Positions 1 to 6,143 of a DNA stretch of 10,338 nt are shown in pieces. Below the pieces are notes generated by a model. It saw nothing but the letters and a program-made list of their open reading frames with translations, was not told where the DNA came from and searched no databases. This DNA comes from Bacteroidia bacterium (GTDB lineage Bacteria > Bacteroidota > Bacteroidia > NS11-12g > UBA9320): contig JAQWZS010000093.1 in NCBI GenBank assembly GCA_029253325.1, forward strand, positions 1 through 10,338, in the 5' to 3' direction. The position numbers and the translations under genes were made by a program. Positions within the stretch are counted from its first letter, which is position 1, and every line of letters begins with the position of its first letter.

Positions 1-16
1 GTTGTCCGTTGATCAT
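1..16 (-). CDS. 5' end of an unidentified gene, cut by the window edge
   Basis: On the minus strand an ATG at 16-14 shares the ATGA overlap with the stop codon of the DUF2256 gene and opens a frame reading Met-Ile-Asn-Gly-Gln before the window ends. Only five codons are visible, so the product cannot be identified. The stop/start overlap is the arrangement expected of translationally coupled operon genes, which is the only reason to list it. In other bacteria, DUF2256 genes often sit beside a second photolyase/cryptochrome gene of the iron-sulfur (FeS-BCP) type. That would be a natural guess here, but it is inference from family context and not from these bases. Confidence 0.35.
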
Positions 17-174
17 TCCTGAACCAATGAATTACTTTTCTGTTTTTTATTTTTTCGGCAACGTTCACTACAATATTTTACGTGATCCCAGTTTCTTTCC
101 CATTTTTTTCGCCAATAAAATAGCAGACCACATGTCTTACATATTTTTGACGGAAGACTATTTTTTTTGTGCAT
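13..174 (-). CDS. DUF2256 small zinc-ribbon protein (53 aa)
   Basis: This 53-residue basic protein is recognisable as the DUF2256 family. It has the start LPSKICKTCG, the core WRKKWERNWDHVKYCS, and four cysteines arranged as Cys12-x2-Cys15 and Cys35-x3-Cys39, which would bind one zinc ion as a treble-clef or ribbon knuckle. The Lys/Arg/Asn-rich tail has no recognisable fold. The ATG at 174 is immediately preceded by an in-frame TAA, so no longer start is possible. The gene lies 20 bases downstream of the SDR gene on the same strand and ends in an ATGA overlap with the next gene, so the three are probably co-transcribed. The biochemical function of DUF2256 is unknown. It is known for occurring next to, or fused to, photolyase/cryptochrome-family proteins, which fits the gene at 940. 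Family assignment is strong; any role in flavoprotein or nucleic-acid binding is inference. Confidence 0.9.
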   Translation of the reverse strand: MHKKNSLPSKICKTCGLLFYWRKKWERNWDHVKYCSERCRKNKKQKSNSLVQE

Positions 175-194
175 TTAGGTTATGCAGCCTGTTT

Positions 195-866
195 TTATCC
201 GTTAGATAGACTGCTCATGCCTCCGTCTATATTTATAATCTGTCCACTAATCCACTGAGCTTTATCACTCAATAAGAAGTGAGCCATGTGAGCAATGTCA
301 CTTGATTCACCAATTGACTTAAGTGGATGTCTTTGCTCAGCTCCTTCACGTTGCTTTTCGTTTCTTAGCAACTTCTCAGCCAATGGAGTATCTGTTAAAC
401 TTGGAGCAATACAGTTGACTCTAACTTTAGGAGCTAATTCAGCTGCCAACGCTCTTGTTAATCCCTCAACAGCCCCCTTTGCACCAGCAATACTGCTATG
501 AAAATGCATCCCTTTCTGAACAGCTACAGTACTAAATAATGTGATACTTGCACTTGAAGATTCTTTAAGATTTGGCAAAAAATGCTTGATAGTTTTAATA
601 GCACCTAAATAATTTACATTCAAGTCATGTTGGAAATCGGCCATTTTCAATCCTCTGAATGGCTTTAAATTTATACTACCTGGGCAATACACCAATGCAT
701 CAATCGCTCCTTCTATTGATGGGAAATTTGGTTCCTCATCTAGAACATCGACACTGCCTTGACTTCTACTTATCAAATGGGTTTCATGGCCATCTGCTAG
801 CAATAGTTTATTAAGCGTTTTGCCAATTCCAGTATTTCCTCCAACTATAAGTACACGTTTGTTCAT
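195..866 (-). CDS. Short-chain dehydrogenase/reductase, photolyase-associated type with atypical active site
   Basis: A 223-residue Rossmann-fold protein of the SDR superfamily. The nucleotide-binding glycine motif is GGNTGIG at residues 9-15. Arg34 directly after strand 2 suggests NADP(H) preference. The C-terminal half is classical: AKGAVEGLTRALAAELAP (129-146), VRVNCIAPS (148-156), GQIINIDGG (208-216). It is shorter than the usual 250 residues because the stretch between strands 2 and 3 is very reduced. Aligned to 3-alpha/20-beta-hydroxysteroid dehydrogenase, the catalytic Ser falls on Thr113 and the Lys on Lys130 (present), but the catalytic Tyr falls on Ile126, in SSIAGAK. Normal ketone reduction is therefore doubtful. 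I recall similar FHxSIAxAKGAVEG sequences in SDRs encoded beside cryptochromes, so this may be a subfamily trait. The ATG at 866 is the only sensible start, as residues 4-15 form strand 1 and the glycine loop. The gene diverges from the photolyase gene and leads the DUF2256 gene. Substrate unknown. Confidence 0.88.
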   Translation of the reverse strand: MNKRVLIVGGNTGIGKTLNKLLLADGHETHLISRSQGSVDVLDEEPNFPSIEGAIDALVYCPGSINLKPFRGLKMADFQHDLNVNYLGAIKTIKHFLPNLKESSSASITLFSTVAVQKGMHFHSSIAGAKGAVEGLTRALAAELAPKVRVNCIAPSLTDTPLAEKLLRNEKQREGAEQRHPLKSIGESSDIAHMAHFLLSDKAQWISGQIINIDGGMSSLSNG

Positions 867-895
867 GAATATAATAACACGTTTTTAATGTTTTG

Positions 896-907
896 GTTCA
901 GGTGAAC
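896..907. promoter_or_regulatory. Candidate operator palindrome between SDR and photolyase genes
   Basis: GTTCA-GG-TGAAC is an inverted repeat with 5-base arms and a 2-base centre. It lies near the middle of the 73-base divergent spacer, where one dimeric regulator could control both transcription units. The same spacer carries direct copies of TTTTGGTT at 891-898 and 938-945, with a third TTTTGG at 912-917. An arm of this length can arise by chance in AT-rich DNA, and no regulator gene is visible in the window, so this is a suggestion only. Confidence 0.25.
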
Positions 908-912
908 ATTGT

Positions 913-942
913 TTTGGGTATTGTGTTTTAATTCTACTTTTG
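913..942 (+). promoter_or_regulatory. Possible Bacteroidota-type promoter at the photolyase start
   Basis: TTTG at 913-916 and TACTTTTG at 935-942, separated by 18 bases, match the Bacteroidota sigma-A pattern (TTG near -33, TAnnTTTG near -7). The -7 box overlaps the TTG start codon at 940-942, so transcription would begin about 5 to 8 bases inside the proposed coding region. Either this match is fortuitous, or translation starts a few codons later on a near-leaderless message at a rare codon such as the ATT at 961. No better box is seen in the spacer. Confidence 0.25.
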
Positions 943-2394
943 GTTGAACAAGAAGTAAATATTGTTTGGTACAAGAGAGATTTACGTCTCAGAGACCATG
1001 AGCCTTTGGCAGCTGCTATCAGTCAAGGTATACCTGTTCTCTTGCTTTACATCCTTGATCCAGAATATATAAGAAATGCTCATTATTCAGACAGACATTG
1101 GCAGTTTGTAAGGGATAGTTTAAAGAATATAGCTAAGAAGTTAAAAGAAAAAGGCCAATATTTGACAGTGCTTGAGGGAAATACTTTTGAGGTCTTTGAG
1201 CATCTTCATTCAACTTTTTCTATTAAGAACATATATTCTCATCAAGAAACAGGGTTAAGTTTTTCGTATTCGATTGATAAGGCACTAAAAGTATGGACTG
1301 ACAATGAAAAATTGAATTGGACTGAATTTCAACAAAATGGAGTTATAAGAGGTCTAAAAAACAGAAAGTTCTGGGCCAAGTGTTGGTATGCATATATGCA
1401 TAGTTCAGAGATATTAATTGATCTGAGTTGTTTAAAAACAATTTCTTTCAGTTCAGAAATATTTGAACCGCGTTATTTCATGCAGTTAGAGAGAAATACT
1501 GATATTCAGCCCGGTGGTGAGGAATTGGCTATAGCTGTTCTTAATGATTTTATTCAAAATAGGAGCAAACAATATGCTTACTTCATATCAAAGCCATTAG
1601 AGAGTAGAACTTCGTGCAGTAGACTATCAGCACATATAGCTTGGGGTAATCTCAGTATAAGACAGGTATATCAAGCTGCTTTCGAAGCAAAAACTCTGGG
1701 TAATAAAAGAAATTTAAATGCTTTTTTATCAAGACTCAGATGGCATTGCCATTTTATTCAAAAATTTGAACAAGAAGTAGAAATGGAATATTTGCCTCAG
1801 AACAAGGGTTATGTCTCGTTTAGAAGAGAATCAAATCCAGCTTATATCAAAAGTTGGGAAGAGGGGAATACGGGGATTCCTCTAGTAGACGCTTGCATGA
1901 GATGTGTTATACAAACGGGTTATTTGAATTTTAGAATGCGGGCGATGTTAGTGTCTTTTTTAACTCATGCATTACTCCAAAACTGGGATGATGGCATTCA
2001 ATACCTTGCTAAACAGTTTACAGACTTTGAACCAGGCATTCATTATCCTCAGTTTCAGATGCAGGCTTCAGTTACAGGAATTAATACGATTAGGATTTAT
2101 AATCCAATTAAGCAATCTAAAGAACATGATCCTGATGGAATATTTATCAAAAAATGGGTACCTGAATTAAGAGATTTTCCAGTTGAACAAATTCATGAAC
2201 CATGGAGGGTAAACAAAATGGAGCGAGATTTATTTGGTATAAAAACAACCTATCCATTTCCAATTGTAGATGTCCCTGAAGCACTAAAAAATGCTAGAAA
2301 AGTTCTTTGGGCTGCAAAAGGATCTAAAGCGGTAAAAACTGCTAAGAAAGCAGTGTTGAGTATGCACACTGTTCCCAATAGAAGTGAGCATTAG
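940..2394 (+). CDS. Photolyase/cryptochrome-family FAD protein, divergent class
   Basis: A 484-residue protein with both photolyase domains. The N-terminal Rossmann antenna domain spans about 6-165 and begins VNIVWYKRDLRLRDHEPL. The C-terminal helical FAD domain contains TSCSRLSAHIAWGNLS (224-239), RLRWHCHF (265-272), TGIPLVDACMR (311-321), FRMRAMLVSFLTH (331-343) and INTIRIYNP (381-389). The fold and FAD binding are secure. Hand alignment to E. coli CPD photolyase shows key changes: the catalytic Glu274 position is Arg265, the flavin-facing Asn378 falls near His368, and of the Trp triad only Trp359 is kept (Trp349), with Phe at the Trp382 (Phe372) and approximately the Trp306 positions. The same YPQFQMQA block recurs in many Bacteroidota homologues as I remember them, so these are class features and not decay. 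DNA repair or blue-light signalling are both possible. The start is TTG at 940: no in-frame ATG exists upstream before the stop at 886, and strand 1 starts at residue 6. It ends 7 bases from prc, tail to tail. Confidence 0.9.
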   Translation: MVEQEVNIVWYKRDLRLRDHEPLAAAISQGIPVLLLYILDPEYIRNAHYSDRHWQFVRDSLKNIAKKLKEKGQYLTVLEGNTFEVFEHLHSTFSIKNIYSHQETGLSFSYSIDKALKVWTDNEKLNWTEFQQNGVIRGLKNRKFWAKCWYAYMHSSEILIDLSCLKTISFSSEIFEPRYFMQLERNTDIQPGGEELAIAVLNDFIQNRSKQYAYFISKPLESRTSCSRLSAHIAWGNLSIRQVYQAAFEAKTLGNKRNLNAFLSRLRWHCHFIQKFEQEVEMEYLPQNKGYVSFRRESNPAYIKSWEEGNTGIPLVDACMRCVIQTGYLNFRMRAMLVSFLTHALLQNWDDGIQYLAKQFTDFEPGIHYPQFQMQASVTGINTIRIYNPIKQSKEHDPDGIFIKKWVPELRDFPVEQIHEPWRVNKMERDLFGIKTTYPFPIVDVPEALKNARKVLWAAKGSKAVKTAKKAVLSMHTVPNRSEH

Positions 2395-2401
2395 GGTTGA
2401 T

Positions 2402-4483
2402 TTAATTTAGGTCCTCTATTATCTGTAATGCCTCATAAATATAAGGGTTTTTACTGATGTTATTCACCCAATCCGTATTTCGTTTTTTGCGTGATTCCTC
2501 AGATTCAATGATTTCAATATCAGCTTTCGGATTTGAAACGTTAAAGTTTTCAATTTTCACTTTGCCAATTTTTTCAAATTTTTCACCCTCTTCTTTTTCT
2601 TTTAATTCGGCTGATGCATATGCCAAAAAGTTCAAGGTATAGGTTGTGTTTTTTCGTTGTTTTTCCCAACGCTTAGCATTTTCTTCAATGAGTGTGAAGG
2701 TGCTATTCTTATTAATTCGAGATTGGCTTTTTTTGATAATTTTATCCGAAACGGAATAACTGTTTTTTTCATAGCTTGATCCTTTAATTTGATCCCATGG
2801 TAGTGGGTAATCATGTTCTTGTTCTCCAGTTTCTAGATACATATAATTATCTGGAACAATTACGTCAGATCGAACTCCCTTGAGTTGGGTTGCATCTCCA
2901 TTTATTCGATAGAATTTCTGGATGGTTAATTTAATACTTCCTAAATCGGGAATATTTTTATTTCTTAATGTTCTGTTAAGTGGTAAGAATCGTTGTACAG
3001 TTCCTTTTCCGTGAGTAGAGCTAGATCCGATGACAATAGCCCGCTTGTAATCTTGCATAGCTGCAGCCATGATTTCGGATGCAGAGGCACTGAATTCATT
3101 CACCATAATAACCAATGCTCCGTCCCATTCTGCTCCTGAGTATCGATCTTCTAAAATTTGTGCAGGCCTTCCTTTTTCTTTTACTTGTACAATAGGTCCT
3201 TTGTCAATAAATAACCCTCCCATTTTTACTACATCATCAAGTGAGCCACCACCATTATTTCTTAGATCGAGAATTATTCCTTGGACTTTCTCTTCTTTCA
3301 ACTTCTCAATTTCTTTCTTTACGTCTTTCCAGCTAAATCTACCTTTGGGGTTTTGAAAATCAGCGTAAAAACTGGGTAGATAAATATATCCAGCCTTGAT
3401 TTGGTCATCATCACTTAAGACTAGGGATTTAGCGTAGGTTTCTTCCAAAACAACAATATCTCTTGTGATTGTTATGTCTTGCTCATTACCATCTGGTTTA
3501 CGAACAGTAAGTGTAACTTTAGATCCTTTTGGACCGCGAATTATTTTGACAGCATCACTTATTCTCCAATCTATGATTTCGACAGGTTCTTCTCCTTCTT
3601 GAGTAACTTTTAAAATCAAATCATTTGCTTTTAATTCTCCTTGTAGGGAAGATGGTCCTCCAGGTATGATATTAGTGATTTTGATATACCCGTCTTTCTC
3701 TTGAAGTTGTGCTCCAATGCCCTCTAATCGACCAGACATCTGAATGTCAAAATCTTCTTTTTGCTCTGGCGGAAAGTAATTTGTATGCGGATCGTAAACT
3801 GTTGTTATACTGTTGACATACATGGAAAGTCTATCTTTTCTTTCAAGTCTTTTGATTCTTTTGTACCAATCTCTGTGCGTTTTTAGTACGCTTCTTCGTG
3901 CAATAGCTTGAAGGGTATCTATTGATTTTGGGACAAATGATGTATCCTTATTTTCCAATGATTTTTCTTGAGCTTTTTGATCAGCATACAAACGGGTAAG
4001 CACACTGTACTTTAAGTATCTTCTCCATCTATCTTTAAGTTCTTCTTCAGACTGGGTATAAGGGATTTCTTTACCAAAATCAACGTTTTCGTCCTTGTCA
4101 AAATTCATCGGTTGGTTGAGTATTTCTTCAAAGAATGTTTCAGTTAAGTCGGTTCTTATATTAATAAGTTCTAATGATTTATCAAAAAAAGCATACGTGC
4201 CATTTATTATTTCATCGTCTATAGTGGTTTTGAAATAGCTTAGTTCATCAATATCAGATTGGAGCAACAACCGCTTATTAGCGTCAATATTATCTATGTA
4301 TAATTCAAATGCTTTTTCAGAAAATTGGTCATCAATTTTTATAGGATCATAGTGAGCGTTCTGAAGATTCATATTGATTGCTCTAAGGAGGATATCTTCT
4401 CCAAGATCCTGATGTTTTGTGTAGAATCCAAAAGCTACAAAAACAAGGGGTCCGATTAGAAAAAATGCGTTTCTGAATTTCAT
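2402..4483 (-). CDS. prc: Tail-specific (carboxy-terminal processing) protease Prc, S41 family
   Basis: A 693-residue serine endopeptidase that would degrade or trim periplasmic proteins from their C-termini. A hydrophobic segment at 6-20 after a short basic N-terminus is a signal peptide or signal anchor, placing the enzyme at the cell envelope. Domains in order are the helical Prc N-terminal domain (about 30-230, with the DPHTNYFPP motif at 231-239), a PDZ domain (about 250-330, with GIGAQL at 255-260), the S41 protease core (about 345-545) and the Prc C-terminal DUF3340 region (about 550-690). The catalytic Ser is Ser467 in FSASASE and the general-base Lys is Lys493 in HGKGTVQ, both matching the E. 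coli Prc dyad. ILDLRNNGGG (404-413) is the conserved substrate-channel motif. Length matches the family. The gene lies downstream of ndk across a 161-base spacer with two hairpins, so it probably has its own promoter, though I find no clear TAnnTTTG box. It ends 7 bases from the photolyase gene. Confidence 0.95.
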   Translation of the reverse strand: MKFRNAFFLIGPLVFVAFGFYTKHQDLGEDILLRAINMNLQNAHYDPIKIDDQFSEKAFELYIDNIDANKRLLLQSDIDELSYFKTTIDDEIINGTYAFFDKSLELINIRTDLTETFFEEILNQPMNFDKDENVDFGKEIPYTQSEEELKDRWRRYLKYSVLTRLYADQKAQEKSLENKDTSFVPKSIDTLQAIARRSVLKTHRDWYKRIKRLERKDRLSMYVNSITTVYDPHTNYFPPEQKEDFDIQMSGRLEGIGAQLQEKDGYIKITNIIPGGPSSLQGELKANDLILKVTQEGEEPVEIIDWRISDAVKIIRGPKGSKVTLTVRKPDGNEQDITITRDIVVLEETYAKSLVLSDDDQIKAGYIYLPSFYADFQNPKGRFSWKDVKKEIEKLKEEKVQGIILDLRNNGGGSLDDVVKMGGLFIDKGPIVQVKEKGRPAQILEDRYSGAEWDGALVIMVNEFSASASEIMAAAMQDYKRAIVIGSSSTHGKGTVQRFLPLNRTLRNKNIPDLGSIKLTIQKFYRINGDATQLKGVRSDVIVPDNYMYLETGEQEHDYPLPWDQIKGSSYEKNSYSVSDKIIKKSQSRINKNSTFTLIEENAKRWEKQRKNTTYTLNFLAYASAELKEKEEGEKFEKIGKVKIENFNVSNPKADIEIIESEESRKKRNTDWVNNISKNPYIYEALQIIEDLN

Positions 4484-4512
4484 GTTTTGTTAGAATTAAA
4501 CGAAATAATAAT

Positions 4513-4533
4513 TAGCTTATTTCAAATAAGCTA
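4513..4533. repeat. Perfect 10-bp inverted repeat flanked by 12-bp direct repeats, upstream of prc
   Basis: Arms TAGCTTATTT and AAATAAGCTA surround a single central base at 4523. They are flanked by two identical copies of AAATAATAATTA (4503-4514, which overlaps the left end of the palindrome by two bases, and 4537-4548), 34 bases apart. As RNA in the minus direction the arms would give an 8-bp stem with a 5-base loop followed by an AU-rich run with U clusters, so it could be a second transcription terminator for ndk. As DNA, a symmetric 21-base site 30 bases upstream of the prc start could equally be an operator. The sequence alone does not decide between the two. Confidence 0.5.
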
Positions 4534-4552
4534 CTAAAATAATAATTAAATG

Positions 4553-4576
4553 TAAGGAGTTATGATGTTCTCCTTA
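4553..4576 (-). terminator. Probable terminator hairpin after ndk
   Basis: Read on the minus strand, the arms TAAGGAG and CTCCTTA form a perfect 7-bp stem with a 10-base loop (4560-4569), followed by an AU-rich stretch with interrupted U clusters. ATGTAA (4550-4555) and TTACAT (4580-4585) could extend the pairing with an internal bulge. The hairpin begins about 70 bases after the ndk stop codon, a sensible place for an intrinsic terminator, although the U run is not continuous. The spacer 4484-4644 contains no gene. Confidence 0.45.
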
Positions 4577-4644
4577 AATTTACATAGATACTCGATGAAT
4601 AACGTCAACCAGCAGGATTATTGAAAGATATTACATAAATGCGA

Positions 4645-5061
4645 TTAATGCATTTCAAAAGCAGAAAAGAAAAATGAAGCTTCTCCAGCAGCATTTTCAT
4701 CACTATCGCTCCCATGAATTGCATTTGCGTCAATGGATTTAGCGTATTTCTGACGGATTGTTCCCTCTGCAGCTTCCTCTGGATTAGTCGCACCAATGAG
4801 TGTTCTGAAGTCAGTAACAGCATTATCTTTTGTCAATACTGCAGCTACGATAGGTCCCGAGGTCATGAAAGCTACTAGGTCAGCAAAAAATGGTCTTTCT
4901 CTGTGAATTCCATAAAATGCTTCTGCTTTTTCTTTAGACAGGTGAATGTACTTCATGGCTTTGATAGAAAAGCCTCCAGTGATGATATCGTCGATAATTT
5001 TTCCAGTATGACCGTTTGATACTGCATCTGGCTTTATCATTGTAAATGTGATGTTAGACAT
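4645..5061 (-). CDS. ndk: Nucleoside diphosphate kinase
   Basis: A 138-residue cytosolic enzyme that passes the gamma-phosphate from ATP to other nucleoside diphosphates through a phosphohistidine intermediate, balancing NTP and dNTP pools. The active-site His is His116 in NAIHGSDSDENA (113-124). The N-terminal TMIKPDAV (7-14) supplies the conserved Lys10, and RERPFFADLVAFMTSGP (54-70), Arg86 and Arg103 are the other family landmarks. Length and sequence are those of a normal bacterial Ndk. The ATG at 5061 is chosen over a longer in-frame start because the family begins a few residues before this point and the extension (up to 5148) would cross the promoter region and overlap the divergent gene. 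It diverges from the DHH phosphoesterase gene across 74 bases, an arrangement I recall from many Bacteroidota. A TATTTTTG box lies 22 bases upstream. Confidence 0.97.
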   Translation of the reverse strand: MSNITFTMIKPDAVSNGHTGKIIDDIITGGFSIKAMKYIHLSKEKAEAFYGIHRERPFFADLVAFMTSGPIVAAVLTKDNAVTDFRTLIGATNPEEAAEGTIRQKYAKSIDANAIHGSDSDENAAGEASFFFSAFEMH

Positions 5062-5083
5062 TTGTTTTTTGTTAAAAGGAGGG

Positions 5084-5091
5084 CAAAAATA
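5084..5091 (-). promoter_or_regulatory. Candidate -7 box for ndk (TATTTTTG)
   Basis: On the minus strand TATTTTTG fits the Bacteroidota TAnnTTTG consensus and lies 22 bases before the ndk ATG, which would give an untranslated leader of roughly 15 bases. No convincing TTG element is found at the expected distance upstream, so the call rests on the -7 match and its position. Confidence 0.4.
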
Positions 5092-5135
5092 GAAATATCC
5101 CGTTCTTTTTACGAGTTTTGTTGTAAATAAAAACA

Positions 5136-6143
5136 GTGCAAGATACAATAAGCCACAACCTCGAACAACTAGGAAAACATTCAGGCAGAATTATTATCAC
5201 CGCTCATCACAAACCAGATGGTGATGCAATGGGATCAAGTCTTGGGTTATATCAATATTTTAAAAATGCAGGTATAGATTCTAGAGTTATAGTACCTACG
5301 GATTATGCTGCAAATTTAAATTGGATGCCTGGCAATAAAAATGTAAAAATTTACGCGGAGAATCCTCAATCTTGTGATGCAGATATAGCTAATGCAGCTT
5401 ATATATTTTGCTTAGATTTCAATGCTTTAAGCAGAATAAATCAAATGGGTGAAATGGTCAGAGAGAGTAGTGCAACTATCATCATGATTGATCATCATCA
5501 AAACCCAGAAGATTTTGATCATGAGCGTTTTGTTGAGATTGGTGCAAGTTCAACATGTGAGTTGATTTACCGATACATAAATAAACATTTAGATTCTACT
5601 TTTGTAGATGAAAAAGTAGGACAGTGTATTTATACGGGATTGATTACGGATACAGGCTCGTTTAGATTTTCGAGTACAACTAGCACAACAATCCGTGCGG
5701 CTGCTGACTTAATGGACTTAGGTGTCGTCCCAGATAAAATATATCGATCATTATTTGATCAAAATAGGTTAGAAAGACTTCAGCTGTTAGGGCATTTATT
5801 ATCCAATAATTTAGAGATTATAGAGGATGGTAAGGTGGCATTGGGCTATTTGTCATTACAGGATATTGAACGTTTCAATATTATTACTGGAGATACAGAG
5901 GGTTTTGTAAATTACGGACTAGGAATTGCTGGGGTTAAGATGAGTGCATTATTTATTGATCGAGGACCTATAGTGAAAATGAGTTTCAGAAGTACAGACA
6001 CTTTTCCATGCAATATATTTAGTTCAGAAAATTTTAATGGCGGTGGACATAAGAATGCAGCGGGTGGTGCTAGTCATGAAAACCTGCAACAGTCAATGGA
6101 TAAATTTAAAGCAGTCATAAAAAACTATCGAGTACATTTATGA
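5136..6143 (+). CDS. DHH/DHHA1 phosphoesterase, NrnA-like (nano-RNase / pAp phosphatase)
   Basis: A 335-residue cytosolic manganese-dependent phosphoesterase. The DHH domain motifs are all present: HKPDGDA (25-31), FCLDFN with Asp94 (91-96), IDHH with the name-giving Asp119-His120-His121, and GLITDTGSFRFSS (168-180) with Asp172. The DHHA1 substrate-binding domain follows, with NGGGHKNAAGG at 301-311. This layout and length match NrnA, which hydrolyses very short RNA oligonucleotides and 3'-phosphoadenosine 5'-phosphate; related stand-alone DHH proteins act on pApA from c-di-AMP, so the exact substrate is not settled by sequence. The start is GTG at 5136: an in-frame stop is at 5124 and the next Met (32) is already past the first metal motif. 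It heads a three-gene operon and its stop overlaps the next start as ATGA. It diverges from ndk. Confidence 0.93.
   Translation: MQDTISHNLEQLGKHSGRIIITAHHKPDGDAMGSSLGLYQYFKNAGIDSRVIVPTDYAANLNWMPGNKNVKIYAENPQSCDADIANAAYIFCLDFNALSRINQMGEMVRESSATIIMIDHHQNPEDFDHERFVEIGASSTCELIYRYINKHLDSTFVDEKVGQCIYTGLITDTGSFRFSSTTSTTIRAAADLMDLGVVPDKIYRSLFDQNRLERLQLLGHLLSNNLEIIEDGKVALGYLSLQDIERFNIITGDTEGFVNYGLGIAGVKMSALFIDRGPIVKMSFRSTDTFPCNIFSSENFNGGGHKNAAGGASHENLQQSMDKFKAVIKNYRVHL

Noticed and set aside
9..209. A plus-strand open frame of 66 codons rich in Phe and Tyr
   Set aside because: It is antisense to the DUF2256 gene, whose sequence is recognisable as a known family; the plus-strand translation is low-complexity and resembles no protein.
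867..939. A CarH/LitR-type light-responsive operator in the divergent spacer
   Set aside because: The expected repeated TGTACA-like half sites are not present; only an unrelated short palindrome and TTTTGG repeats are seen.
5074..5083. A strong Shine-Dalgarno-like AAAAGGAGGG on the plus strand
   Set aside because: The nearest plus-strand gene begins about 50 bases later, and no start codon with a coding frame follows at a usable distance.
5062..5148. A longer ndk start that adds 29 residues
   Set aside because: The added sequence is not part of the Ndk family, crosses the candidate promoter and runs into the coding region of the divergent DHH gene.
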